Source of the DNA: Pseudomonadota bacterium
GTDB taxonomy: Bacteria > Pseudomonadota > Gammaproteobacteria > Steroidobacterales > Steroidobacteraceae
Length of the DNA stretch: 13,451 bases
Assembly: GCA_021792815.1 (NCBI GenBank)
Contig: JAJYTX010000032.1
Span: 1 to 13,451 of the forward strand
Direction of reading: 5' to 3'
Of this stretch, positions 1-7,612 are shown one piece after another. The stretch's first letter is position 1. Every line of letters starts with the position of its first letter. The notes under the pieces were generated by a model, which had not been told where the DNA came from, did no database searches, and saw nothing but the letters and a program-made list of their open reading frames with translations. A program made the position numbers and the translations under genes.

Positions 1-395
1 GCGAGGCTGCCCGACTCCAGGCTCAAGCGCAGCCCGGGCTTGCCGAACAGCGGCCGCAGGAGATTCTCCAGAAAGTTTCGCGACAGCGTCGCGACCGCGC
101 CGACGCGCAGCTGCCGCAGCGGCTGTCCCGTGCCGCCGCGCACCGTCGCCATCAGCTCCTGTCCGAGCCCGAATATGTCGTCGGCGTAGTCGAGCACGGT
201 TGCGCCGAACTCGGTCAGTGCCAGCCGTCTGCCCTCGCGCTCGAACAGCGGCCGACCCAGATACTGCTCGAGCTGCCTGATCTGCGCCGACAGCGCCGAC
301 TGCGAGACGCGCAGCTCGCGTGCGGCCCGGGTCAGGTGCCCGAGTTTCGCGACCTGCCAGAAGTAGAGCAGGTGCCTGAAATTGAGGTTTTTCAT
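1..395 (-). CDS. LysR-family transcriptional regulator, NhaR-like (N-terminal part)
   Basis: The gene begins at the ATG whose complement is 393-395 and runs leftward off the window, so only the first 131 residues are visible. They hold the N-terminal winged helix-turn-helix of the LysR family: HLLYFWQVAKLGHLTRAA at residues 7-24, then the recognition-helix region VSQSALSAQIRQLE, then LGRPLFEREGRRLALTEFG. A linker and the first strand of the effector-binding domain (LRQLRVGAVATLSRNFLE) follow. The YFW start and the helix pattern resemble the NhaR subgroup. The effector domain is outside the window, so the ligand cannot be guessed. It is divergent from the dab operon across 96 bp, the usual arrangement for a LysR protein controlling its neighbour, so control of inorganic-carbon uptake is likely but inferred. 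No strong ribosome-binding site precedes the start. Confidence 0.93.
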   Translation of the reverse strand, partial: MKNLNFRHLLYFWQVAKLGHLTRAARELRVSQSALSAQIRQLEQYLGRPLFEREGRRLALTEFGATVLDYADDIFGLGQELMATVRGGTGQPLRQLRVGAVATLSRNFLENLLRPLFGKPGLRLSLESGSL

Positions 396-412
396 GTTCT
401 CAAAAACAGATC

Positions 413-422
413 GAAACGTTTC
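413..422. promoter_or_regulatory. Perfect 10-bp palindrome in the LysR-dab divergent intergenic region
   Basis: GAAACGTTTC is a perfect inverted repeat in an AT-rich pocket (about 384-440) between the divergent LysR and dabB starts. It lies about 18 bp upstream of the LysR start and 70 bp upstream of the dabB start. LysR proteins usually bind dyad sites in such intergenic regions, so this is a candidate operator. It does not fit a textbook T-N11-A box cleanly, and no confident -35/-10 pair could be assigned in either direction. Confidence 0.35.
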
Positions 423-491
423 ATTACTTCTATTTTACGTACTCGTGGCGCGCCGCGATACTGCGCCCCGCCGTCTCCTATCGGGTGCTCG

Positions 492-2051
492 ATGCCTGAC
501 ACGCTCACATGGCTTCCCTGGCTGCCCACGCTGTGCTACCTGGCCGGTTCGCTGCTCGCCGCCGCCTGCGCCACGCAACCGTGGCGGCTGTGCGCCGCGG
601 CCACGCGCGCGGCGCTTGTGCCGGCGCTGCTCGGCTGCGCCGTGGCGCTCTCCGCGGCGCGGCGCGGGCCGGCGGCGGCCGCCGCGCTCCTCACCCTGCT
701 GATCGCGTTCCTCGGCTGGATCATCGGGGATTTCTCGCGCCGGTACCTGCGCGCAGAGCCCGGACAGAGCCGGTTCGTCGTCGCCTACCTGGTCACTCTC
801 GGCGCGGTCGATGCCGTCGTGGCGAGTCAGAACTTCGCGGTACTGATCGTCTCCTGGGCGCTGAGCAGCGCCGGACTGCATCATCTGCTCACGTTCTATC
901 GCGACCGTCCCGCGGCGCAGATCGTCGCGCACAAGAAGTTCCTCGTCAGCCGCATGGCCGAGGCCTGCCTCGCCGCCGCGGCCGTCCTGCTGTATAGCCA
1001 CTGGGGCACGCTCGATCTGGCGCAGATCGCCGCGCGGGCGGCGGCCGCGCCGTCCCTGCCGCTTGCCGCCAGCGCCGCCGCGACGCTCATCGCGATCGCA
1101 GTCCTGCTGAAGTGTGCGCAGCTGCCGCTGCACGGGTGGCTGATTCAGGTGATGGAGGCGCCGACCCCGGTGTCGGCGCTGCTGCACGCCGGCGTCGTCA
1201 ATCTCGGCGGCTTCGTGCTCATTCGCTTCGCGCCGCTCATCGACGCCTGCCCGGGCGCGCGGATGCTGCTCGTGCTCGTCGGCAGCGTCTCGGCGGTCCT
1301 CGCAGGTCTGATCATGCTCACCCGCATCACCATCAAGGTCCGGCTCGCCTGGTCGACCTGCTCGCAGATGGGGCTGATGGTGCTCGAGTGCGGCCTCGGG
1401 CTGTACGATCTCGCGCTGCTGCACCTGCTGGCGCATGCGCTGTACAAGGCGCATGCCTTTCTCACCTCCGGGAACACGGCTCGCGGGCAGCCGGCCGCCC
1501 GTCCGCGCACTGGCGCAGATCGGCCCGCGCTCCGAGCGTTCCTCCTGGAGCCCGTGCTCGCGCTCGCCGTCGCGCTGCTCGGGGTCCTGGGCTCGGCCGC
1601 GCTGTGGCACCGATACCTCGCGTTGCCCCGGTTGCCCCGGATCGCCCCCTGGATGCTGGCCTTCGGCCTGGCCACCCTCCTGTGGCAGCCCGGGCGCGAC
1701 CGGACAGGCGTCATCCGCAGCGTGCTCACGGTCGGCGCGGCGACCCAACTGTACCTCGGCGCGCACGGGCTGCTTGCCCGGTGGGTCGGGATCCCGACGC
1801 CGGGCACCCCGCCGCTGCTCGCGGCGTGGACGCTCGCCGTGTTCCCGGTGCTCTATGGCGCGCAGATCGCACTGTTCCGGCTCGCCCCGGCCGCCGACGC
1901 AGGCCGCTGGTACGACTGGACGTACGCCGGTTTCTACCTCGATGAGCGCGTCACTCGGCTCATGGTCCGGCTCTGGCCGGTGCGCACGCGGTCGCGGCAG
2001 ACCGCCTGCCCGGCCGGGGACGCGCCCGACGGCGCCGGGTTCGCGGCATGA
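492..2051 (+). CDS. dabB: DabB-type proton-conducting membrane subunit of the DAB inorganic-carbon accumulation complex (NuoL/NdhF-like)
   Basis: A 519-residue, very hydrophobic protein of the proton_antipo_M family (NADH dehydrogenase subunit 5/MrpA-like), with many membrane segments. In known DAB systems DabB sits in the inner membrane, anchors DabA and is thought to couple cation or proton flow to CO2/bicarbonate capture. Family marks visible are Lys207 in LLKCAQLPLHGWL, His214, the APTPVSALLHAG motif with His232, and HALYKAHAFL with Lys319, matching charged in-membrane residues of the antiporter-like channel. The end, WYDWTYAGFYLDERVTRL, is typical of NuoL-like partners of DUF2309 proteins. 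The ATG at 492 was chosen because the reading frame is open back to 336 but those 52 codons are not hydrophobic and overlap the LysR gene. The stop overlaps the dabA start as ATGA, implying translational coupling. The assignment rests mainly on pairing with dabA. Confidence 0.92.
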   Translation: MPDTLTWLPWLPTLCYLAGSLLAAACATQPWRLCAAATRAALVPALLGCAVALSAARRGPAAAAALLTLLIAFLGWIIGDFSRRYLRAEPGQSRFVVAYLVTLGAVDAVVASQNFAVLIVSWALSSAGLHHLLTFYRDRPAAQIVAHKKFLVSRMAEACLAAAAVLLYSHWGTLDLAQIAARAAAAPSLPLAASAAATLIAIAVLLKCAQLPLHGWLIQVMEAPTPVSALLHAGVVNLGGFVLIRFAPLIDACPGARMLLVLVGSVSAVLAGLIMLTRITIKVRLAWSTCSQMGLMVLECGLGLYDLALLHLLAHALYKAHAFLTSGNTARGQPAARPRTGADRPALRAFLLEPVLALAVALLGVLGSAALWHRYLALPRLPRIAPWMLAFGLATLLWQPGRDRTGVIRSVLTVGAATQLYLGAHGLLARWVGIPTPGTPPLLAAWTLAVFPVLYGAQIALFRLAPAADAGRWYDWTYAGFYLDERVTRLMVRLWPVRTRSRQTACPAGDAPDGAGFAA

Positions 2052-4585
2052 GCGCCGCCCTCGACACACGCACCGGGAAACCCGTGGTGTTCGGCAACGC
2101 GGTGGAGCGCGCCTGCCGGTCGGTGGCGCCGAGCTGGCCGCTCGACCGGCAGGTGGCCGTCAATCCCTACTGGGGCCTGATCGATCAGCCCTTCGCGCAG
2201 GTGGCCTCGTGGATGCGCCGCGCGCTCGGCGCACGCTTCGGACTGGCCCCCGAGGAGTACGGCACAGCCTGGCGCGCGGGCGAGATCACGCCATCGGCGC
2301 TGGCGCGGGCGCTCGGCGAATACGGCGACTGTGCCGGACTCGACGCTGCGGTAGCCGCCCTCGAGCGCGAGACGGTCCGGCCGTCGCCGCTTGCGCTGCT
2401 GTCGGACATCCTCGATCGCGATGGGCCAGCCTCTGCCGGCGCTCGCTGGGGCGACACGATCACTCAACAGGTGAGTCAGTACTGCGCCTCGTACTTCGAC
2501 GAGCGCCAGGCCGACTGGCATCGGGGGCGCAGCGGCGGACTGTTTTCGGGATGGCGTGCGACGCTGCGCGTCGACCCCGCGCTCGAGCCGCTGAGGACTG
2601 CTGCCGGGATCCGCGCCCGCGCCCGCGACCTGCCGGACAGCGCGGACGAGGCCCTCGGATGGGCCCTGCAGCGGCTGGCCGTTCCCCCGGCGGAACACGC
2701 GGCACTGCTGCAGGTCTGTCTGCTGCGGATCAACGGCTGGGCGTCGTGGTGCGCCTTTCTGGGGTGGGAGGCCTCGCTCGCCGGGCGCGGCGATCCCGCG
2801 CTGCGCGAGTTGCTCGCCATACGGACCAGCTGGGAAGCGCTGCTCGATGACGGTCGGCGCGACGCCGGCTCGCCCTGGCGGCAGTGGCGCGAGCACTGGC
2901 GCCGCGGGCTCGAGGCAGCGCAGACCCCGGCGCAGCGCCGTGAGCTCGCCTGGCAGCGCGCGCAGGAAATCAGCTATCAGGATCGCCTGTTCAGACAACT
3001 GCTCGACGCGCGTTCGCCGGCAGCCGGCGCGCATCAGGACGCCCGGCCGGCGGCCCAGCTGGTGTTCTGCATCGACGTACGCTCCGAGCGCTTGCGCCGC
3101 GCGCTCGAGAGCGCCGAGCCGGGGATCGAGACGCGGGGATTTGCGGGATTTTTCGGCCTGCCGATCCACTACCAACCCCTGGGGACCTCGGCGGGCGGCG
3201 CGCGGTTGCCCGTGCTGCTGGCGCCGAGCCTCGATGCGACCGACTCCACGGGCGAGCCCGAGGAGGACGCGGCCGTCGCGGCGCGGCGGGCACGAAAAGA
3301 GTCCCGGCAGGCGTCCCGCCGGCCGTTTCTGCGCTCGCCCTCGGGCGGCTTCTCTCTGGTCGAAACCATCGGTCTCGGATTCGCCGCGGCGCTGCTGCGG
3401 CGGCACTTTGCCGCGGGCGCGCCGGCGCCCGTCTCGCTCGGCCGGGCGCAGCACGCATCCCGGACGCTGCGCCAGCGACTCGCGCCCTGCATCGCCCTGA
3501 GCGTCACCGACAAGGCCGATCGGGTCGCCTCGATCCTGCGGGCCATGAGTCTCACGGCCGGCTTCGCGCGACTGTTCGTGCTCGTCGGGCACGGCAGCCA
3601 GAGCGAGAACAACCCGCAGGCGGCGCTGCTCGACTGCGGCGCCTGTGGCGGGCACTCCGGGGACATCAACGCCCGGATCCTCGCCGGGTTGCTCAATGAG
3701 CTGCCGGTCCGCCAGGCGCTCCGGGAGCGCGGCATCGTCATTCCGCAGGACACCGTCGCCGTCGGTGCGCTGCACAACACGACCACCGATGAGATCGAGC
3801 TGTTTGATCTCGCGCGGATTCCCCCGAGCCATGCCGAGGATCTGCGCCGCCTGGAGCGCAGCCTGATCGAGGCCGGCCGACGCACCCGCGCCGACCGCGC
3901 GCCGCAGCTCGGGCTCGCGCCCCTCGCCGCCTCTGCGGCGGCGCTGCTCGCGGCGATGCGCCGACGCGCCCGGGACTGGGCCGAGACCCGCCCGGAGTGG
4001 GGCCTGGCGAACAATGCGGCCTTCATCGTGGCCCCGCGAGCACGCACCCGCGGCGTCGATCTCGCGGGTCGCTGTTTCCTGCAGGACTACACCTGGGCAG
4101 ACGACCGCGACGGCAGGGTGCTCGAAGGCATCCTGACGGCGCCGATGATCGTGACCCACTGGATCAACCTGCAGTACTTCGCCTCCACGACCGATCCGGA
4201 GCACTTCGGCAGCGGCAACAAGCTGCTGCACAACGTGGTCTGCGGCAACCTGGGCGTATTCGAGGGCAACACCGGAGACCTGCGCATCGGTCTCTCGCGT
4301 CAGTCGGTGCACGACGGCCAACGGTGGATGCACGCGCCGCTGCGGCTGTCCGTGCTCATCGACGCCCCGCGCGCCATGATCGAGTCGGTGCTGACACAGC
4401 ACGCCACCGTGCGTCACCTGGTCGAAAACGAGTGGATCCATCTCTTCCGGTTCGCCGATGCGCACATCGAGTGGCGCCGGCACGGGCGCTGGCAGGCCTG
4501 GAGTCCCCCGGCAGACCCGATAGAGCCCGCAGCCTCACCCGCCGGCGCGCCGGGCAACCGAGGCCGAGGCAATCCCCATGAGTGA
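2048..4585 (+). CDS. dabA: DabA (DUF2309/UPF0753), zinc-dependent subunit of the DAB inorganic-carbon accumulation complex
   Basis: An 845-residue soluble protein of the DUF2309 family. DabA resembles a beta-carbonic anhydrase and works with DabB at the membrane to hydrate CO2 in one direction and accumulate bicarbonate. The expected zinc ligands are present: Cys341 and Asp343 in LVFCIDVRSERLRRALE, His515 in FVLVGHGSQSENNP, and Cys530 in LLDCGACGG. The 15-residue gap between His515 and Cys530 equals that reported for the Halothiobacillus DabA (His524, Cys539). Other family stretches are the N-terminal VNPYWGL, GFAGFFGLPIHY, and the C-terminal WINLQYFASTTDP followed by GSGNKLLHNVVCGNLGVFEG. 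Length and ends look complete. It starts within the dabB stop (ATGA) and its last codons overlap the next gene by 8 bp. Nothing suggests loss of function. Earlier naming would be a conserved hypothetical UPF0753 protein. Confidence 0.96.
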   Translation: MSAALDTRTGKPVVFGNAVERACRSVAPSWPLDRQVAVNPYWGLIDQPFAQVASWMRRALGARFGLAPEEYGTAWRAGEITPSALARALGEYGDCAGLDAAVAALERETVRPSPLALLSDILDRDGPASAGARWGDTITQQVSQYCASYFDERQADWHRGRSGGLFSGWRATLRVDPALEPLRTAAGIRARARDLPDSADEALGWALQRLAVPPAEHAALLQVCLLRINGWASWCAFLGWEASLAGRGDPALRELLAIRTSWEALLDDGRRDAGSPWRQWREHWRRGLEAAQTPAQRRELAWQRAQEISYQDRLFRQLLDARSPAAGAHQDARPAAQLVFCIDVRSERLRRALESAEPGIETRGFAGFFGLPIHYQPLGTSAGGARLPVLLAPSLDATDSTGEPEEDAAVAARRARKESRQASRRPFLRSPSGGFSLVETIGLGFAAALLRRHFAAGAPAPVSLGRAQHASRTLRQRLAPCIALSVTDKADRVASILRAMSLTAGFARLFVLVGHGSQSENNPQAALLDCGACGGHSGDINARILAGLLNELPVRQALRERGIVIPQDTVAVGALHNTTTDEIELFDLARIPPSHAEDLRRLERSLIEAGRRTRADRAPQLGLAPLAASAAALLAAMRRRARDWAETRPEWGLANNAAFIVAPRARTRGVDLAGRCFLQDYTWADDRDGRVLEGILTAPMIVTHWINLQYFASTTDPEHFGSGNKLLHNVVCGNLGVFEGNTGDLRIGLSRQSVHDGQRWMHAPLRLSVLIDAPRAMIESVLTQHATVRHLVENEWIHLFRFADAHIEWRRHGRWQAWSPPADPIEPAASPAGAPGNRGRGNPHE

Positions 4586-4850
4586 AGAAGCGAGACTGAA
4601 CGAGCTTCGCCTGAGCGCAGGCGCCGCCCGGCAGGCGGAACGAAACATCGCCTGGATCCTGGAGCGTCCCGGCTTCAGCGACTGGCTGAAGGACAGCCTG
4701 CGCAGCGGCCTGAGGCGCGATCCGGTGCATCTGGCGAATGACCTGGAACTGCTCAGTCACCTGCTGCGCGCGTGGTCCGGTGCGCGCATCGAGGAGGATC
4801 GGCTGAGCTTCGGCTCACCAGCCGCACGCCAGACGCGCAGCCGGGTTTGA
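4578..4850 (+). CDS. Small hypothetical protein, third gene of the dab operon
   Basis: A 90-residue protein I do not recognise. It starts at an ATG inside the last codons of dabA (8-bp overlap), so it is very probably cotranscribed and translationally coupled. The sequence is charged and looks helical: an N-terminal part rich in Glu, Arg and Ala, a central segment with NIAWILERPGFSDWLKDSLR at residues 23-42, and RDPVHLANDLELLSHLLRAW at 50-69. The Arg/Ser-rich tail looks disordered. No signal peptide, membrane segment or metal-binding motif is evident. Position suggests an accessory or assembly role for the DAB complex, but that is inference from context only. The coupled start and plausible residue composition favour a real gene. 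Confidence 0.7.
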   Translation: MSEEARLNELRLSAGAARQAERNIAWILERPGFSDWLKDSLRSGLRRDPVHLANDLELLSHLLRAWSGARIEEDRLSFGSPAARQTRSRV

Positions 4851-5128
4851 AGCGCACTTTCGGTGTCGGCCGTCGCGCCCGCGCGGGCGCCTGCCGCAGG
4901 CTCAGGCGCACCTTTAGTCGACACCTGGCCGTTGCGACGGCGAGCGGCTACGGGGCCTGCTGCGCGCTGCCCCCGCACGGCTGTTGGCGGCGACGCAAAA
5001 CCGCTTATTTTCGGGGGGCAAGACGCAGATTGGTTCCAGAGTGGTCAGCAACAATTAGATTTTAGGGTCCAACCCCTCTCACGTCGGTCTGGTTTAGGCG
5101 ATCCCCGGGATACCCCGGGCGAATCGGC
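4851..5128. other. Spacer after the dab operon; may include the left flank of the IS21 relic
   Basis: No gene is supported here. The stretch holds GC-rich hairpin-forming sequence directly after the operon (4875-4909). From about 4985 composition becomes more mixed, up to the decayed transposase start at 5129. The 5030-5070 part (a GGTTCCAGAGTGGTCAGCAA run followed by an AT-rich patch) has the look of an insertion-sequence leader, but I cannot identify a terminal inverted repeat. Confidence 0.4.
4887..4909 (+). terminator. GC-rich hairpin, possible transcription terminator of the dab operon
   Basis: GCGCCTG at 4887-4893 pairs with CAGGCGC at 4903-4909, giving a 7-bp stem with a 9-nt loop, about 36 bp after the last operon stop codon. 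Only a weak CCTTTAG follows, not a proper T-tract. A second perfect palindrome (GCGCCCGCGCGGGCGC, 4875-4890) overlaps its left arm, so the two structures would compete. Position is right for a terminator; sequence support is modest. Confidence 0.3.
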
Positions 5129-5518
5129 GTGATCACAGATTAGCAAGTGAGGCGACTGATGACGCTATTGCGAGAATCCCCTGATCCGGGCCGCGGTACG
5201 GACCGGGCCCATATGCGGAGGTCCGGTTGGAGATCGAGGCCTGGCTAAAGCAAAACGGATGACTTGAGCGAAAGACGCTCTGGCGGCACTCGCGGAGCCA
5301 TACCCCGGGGCGGTTCAGCCCAGACAGTTGCGCACCCTGCGGCCCCGAGTGCACGAGCGACCGCCAAGTCCCCCGACGGAAGTGTACTTCCCCCAGGTGC
5401 ACCGGCCTGGGAAGAGGCGGCAATCGAACTTCACTGGCCTGCGCACGCTCGCGGCCACAATCGCCGAGGACCGCTCCCGCACCTGCTGTACCACCGCGTG
5501 CTGACACACTTGACCTGC
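5129..5518 (+). pseudogene. istA: Decayed IS21-family transposase gene (istA remnant)
   Basis: No open frame spans this stretch, but pieces of an IS21-type IstA follow in the correct order across all three forward frames. They are VITD-stop-QVRRLMTLLRES (5129-5179), the N-terminal start of this IstA subgroup; YAEVRLEIEAWLKQNG (5212-5259), a stop, then LERKTLW (5263-5283) and HTPGRF; RQLRTL (5322-5339), then TEVYFPQVHRPG and QSNFT; and LPHLLYHRVLTH (from 5474). Functional relatives read approximately QLRTLQRRV, EVFFPQVHRPG, QSDFTH and PHLLYHFVLTYSNWE. The Asp of the DFT motif, thought to be the first catalytic DDE residue, is Asn here. The part between the first two blocks, roughly 35 codons, appears deleted, and everything after the HLLYH block is gone, including istB. 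At least two in-frame stops and several frameshifts make it dead. Identification is from memory of the family, without a search. Confidence 0.82.
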
Positions 5519-5574
5519 GTGCGCACCAGCTAGACCATTACCGGTATTCCGTCCCGCATGCTGGCTGGACTCTG

Positions 5575-5580
5575 TACAAT
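5575..5580 (+). promoter_or_regulatory. Possible -10 element upstream of the triple SnoaL gene
   Basis: TACAAT at 5575-5580 matches the sigma-70 -10 consensus at five of six positions and lies about 40 bp upstream of the preferred ATG at 5621. No good -35 hexamer sits at the standard distance; TTGACC at 5510-5515 is too far away. It lies just past the transposase relic. Confidence 0.22.
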
Positions 5581-5620
5581 CTGGGCTCCCTCCATCCGCA
5601 TATTCATTTCCACCTCGAGT

Positions 5621-7612
5621 ATGCCACCTGATCAGACTACTCCTTGCGTTACCGAACCCACGCTGGCCCAACTGAGGTCGCGCCTCGCGCGCCTGGAAGC
5701 CGCGCGCAGCGTGAAACACCTGCAACGCGCATTCGGCTATTACGTTGACCAAGCCTTGTGGGACGAGGTGGCCGACCTTTTCACCGCGGACGCATCTCTC
5801 GAAGTCGCGCTCGACGGAGTTTACAAAGGCCGGGATCGCATCCGGCAGTACTTCTATGCACTCGGGAACGGACGGCGAGGCCTCGCCTATGGCGAACTGC
5901 ACGAATGCCTGCAGCTCCAGCCCGTCGTGCACATCTCCTCAGATGGAGCAAGCGCCAAGGCGAGATGGCGCGCCCTAGTTCTCTCCGGCCGCTGCGGCGA
6001 ACACGCCTCCTGGGCGGAAGGACCATATGAGAACGAATACCGTTGCGATCACGGTGTATGGAAGATCAGCCGGATGCATTGGTACCAGACCTTCCAAGTG
6101 CCATACGACGGCGGCTGGGCTCACAACGTCGACACCACAGGTGGCAAGCTGGTGTCTTCTTCCTTTCCCGCAGATGCCGAATCCACCGAACCCTACGAAG
6201 TATGGCCCGGCGTTTACACCCCACCGTTTCATTACGCCACGATCGGCGCCTGGAGTGGCGATTGCCTCGATCTCGCCGTGGACGAACCCGTGCTGGCGGC
6301 CCTGAAGCGTAGAATCCTCCGCCTTGAAGATGCGGCGGCAATAGAGAACCTGATCTCCGCCTACGGCTATTTCCTCGATAAGCAGCAGTGGGATCGACTG
6401 ACGGACCTCTTCGCCGACGACGCCACCATGGAAATATCCCTGCGCGGCGTATATGTCGGCAGGCAGAGCATTCGACGCGCGCTAGAACTATTCGGTCCCC
6501 AGGGCACCCGGCATGGTTGCCTACACAACCATCTGCAGCTGCAACCCGTTATCCACGTATCCGACCGAGGACGCGCATGGGCGCGCAGCCGTGCGTTCAG
6601 CCAGTTGGGCAGCTACAGGGGCGCGGCACTGTGGCACGGTGCCGTCTACGAGTGCGAGTTTGTCAAGATCGCGGGCACATGGAAGTACCAGCGCGACCAC
6701 GTTTATACAACCTACTTTGCAGATTACGAACGTGGCTGGGCATTCGGGGCGCGAGCGGCACCGAAGCCCAGCGACAGGATTCCGCCCGACTTGCCCCCGA
6801 CCGAGCAATACGACGTGTTCCCTGGTCGCCATGTGCCTCCATTCCACTATCCGCATCCGGTCACTGGCGCCCCCATTGCTGTAGCGGCCGGCCGCGCGCT
6901 CGTGCAGCAAGAGGCGCTGGCCGCGCTCACGGCAGACCGTGTCACCGGCCCATCGATCGAGTCGGCTGCACCGGAGACGGCGGTTGCCATCGACGCGCTC
7001 CAGGACCTCGAAGACGCGCAGGCAATCGAAATCCTGCAAAAGACTTACGGTTACTTCACCGACAAGGCGCTCTGGTCCGAGGCGGCCGATCTCTTCACTG
7101 ATGGCGGCGTGCTTGAAATCGCCGGTGTCGGCGCATTCGTGGGTAAGCAGCACATTCGCGCTTACCTGACCGGACAGCATGCAGAAAGTGGGGCTCCGGA
7201 CCGTCTCTTCGACATCATGCAACTCCAGCCTATCATTACTGTCGAAAACGACCGTACAACGGCGCGGGGCCGATGGCGCTGGTTCGCACAGACGGCTCAC
7301 TACGGCGACTCCGCTGCCTGGGGTTTGGGTACCTACGAAAGCGAATATGTGAAAGAAGACGGCGTGTGGCGAATCCGCCGGCTCCAGATGCATCTCCGCC
7401 TGTCCGCACCCTACGCTGGTGGCTGGCTGCATCCGGCAGCAGTTACTGTGTCGCCGCCCCGACTCGCCGCGCCCGACCTGCCGCCCAGCATCCCGGCACG
7501 GCCTTACCCGCACGTATCCGGCCCACCTTGTCGCTTCCCTCACCCCGTCACCGGCAAAACCCCTGACTCACAGGACGCAACGCCACCGGCGCGACACACC
7601 AGCACCGCGTAG
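5621..7612 (+). CDS. Protein of three tandem SnoaL-like/NTF2-fold domains
   Basis: A 663-residue protein built from three homologous SnoaL_4-type units (about residues 25-205, 235-410 and 463-650), joined by Pro-rich linkers that carry repeated PPFHY-type motifs. Each unit opens LE-D/A-A, then YGYFxDK-type and DLF: Tyr40/Asp43/Trp47, Tyr250/Asp253/Trp257, Tyr478/Asp481/Trp485. Each continues with LQLQP. Units 1 and 2 carry His94, His104, His153 and His302, His312, His360; in unit 3 the matching residues are Phe530, Thr540 and Gln589. The fold is used by dehydratases, isomerases and cyclases of small hydrophobic substrates (scytalone dehydratase, SnoaL), with Asp/His catalysis. Unit 3 has probably lost activity and may be structural. 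No signal peptide is seen, so it is likely cytoplasmic. The frame is open to an ATG at 5558; 5621 is preferred because unit 1 starts shortly after it and the upstream residues look non-coding. No clear ribosome-binding site is seen. Substrate unknown. Confidence 0.88.
   Translation: MPPDQTTPCVTEPTLAQLRSRLARLEAARSVKHLQRAFGYYVDQALWDEVADLFTADASLEVALDGVYKGRDRIRQYFYALGNGRRGLAYGELHECLQLQPVVHISSDGASAKARWRALVLSGRCGEHASWAEGPYENEYRCDHGVWKISRMHWYQTFQVPYDGGWAHNVDTTGGKLVSSSFPADAESTEPYEVWPGVYTPPFHYATIGAWSGDCLDLAVDEPVLAALKRRILRLEDAAAIENLISAYGYFLDKQQWDRLTDLFADDATMEISLRGVYVGRQSIRRALELFGPQGTRHGCLHNHLQLQPVIHVSDRGRAWARSRAFSQLGSYRGAALWHGAVYECEFVKIAGTWKYQRDHVYTTYFADYERGWAFGARAAPKPSDRIPPDLPPTEQYDVFPGRHVPPFHYPHPVTGAPIAVAAGRALVQQEALAALTADRVTGPSIESAAPETAVAIDALQDLEDAQAIEILQKTYGYFTDKALWSEAADLFTDGGVLEIAGVGAFVGKQHIRAYLTGQHAESGAPDRLFDIMQLQPIITVENDRTTARGRWRWFAQTAHYGDSAAWGLGTYESEYVKEDGVWRIRRLQMHLRLSAPYAGGWLHPAAVTVSPPRLAAPDLPPSIPARPYPHVSGPPCRFPHPVTGKTPDSQDATPPARHTSTA
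5693..7560 (+). repeat. Three-fold internal domain repeat within the coding sequence
   Basis: Three diverged coding units begin at about 5693, 6323 and 7007. Spacing is 630 and 684 bp. Unit marks at protein level are FGYYVDQALW, YGYFLDKQQW and YGYFTDKALW, then CLQLQPVVH, HLQLQPVIH and MQLQPIIT, and each unit ends with a GGW or RGW motif plus a Pro-rich linker. The repeats are clear as protein and not near-identical as DNA, so the triplication is old. Confidence 0.88.

Noticed and set aside
435..2069. Long minus-strand open frame opposite dabB
   Set aside because: Arg/Gly/Glu-rich antisense shadow of a clear membrane protein gene, with no recognisable domain.
1934..4483. Very long minus-strand open frame (849 codons) opposite dabA
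   Set aside because: It is the complement of a strongly supported gene in high-GC DNA, where antisense frames stay open by codon bias; its translation is low-complexity, rich in Arg and Gly, with no family resemblance.
5199..5225. Inverted repeat CGGACC...GGTCCG
   Set aside because: It lies inside the istA remnant next to an apparent deletion point and has a 15-nt loop; it is more likely chance in GC-rich sequence than a functional site.
5400..5460. GGCAATCGAACTTCAC resembling the T-arm of a minus-strand tRNA
   Set aside because: The flanks do not pair as a T-stem and no acceptor or anticodon arm can be built; the stretch encodes the QSNFT part of the decayed transposase.
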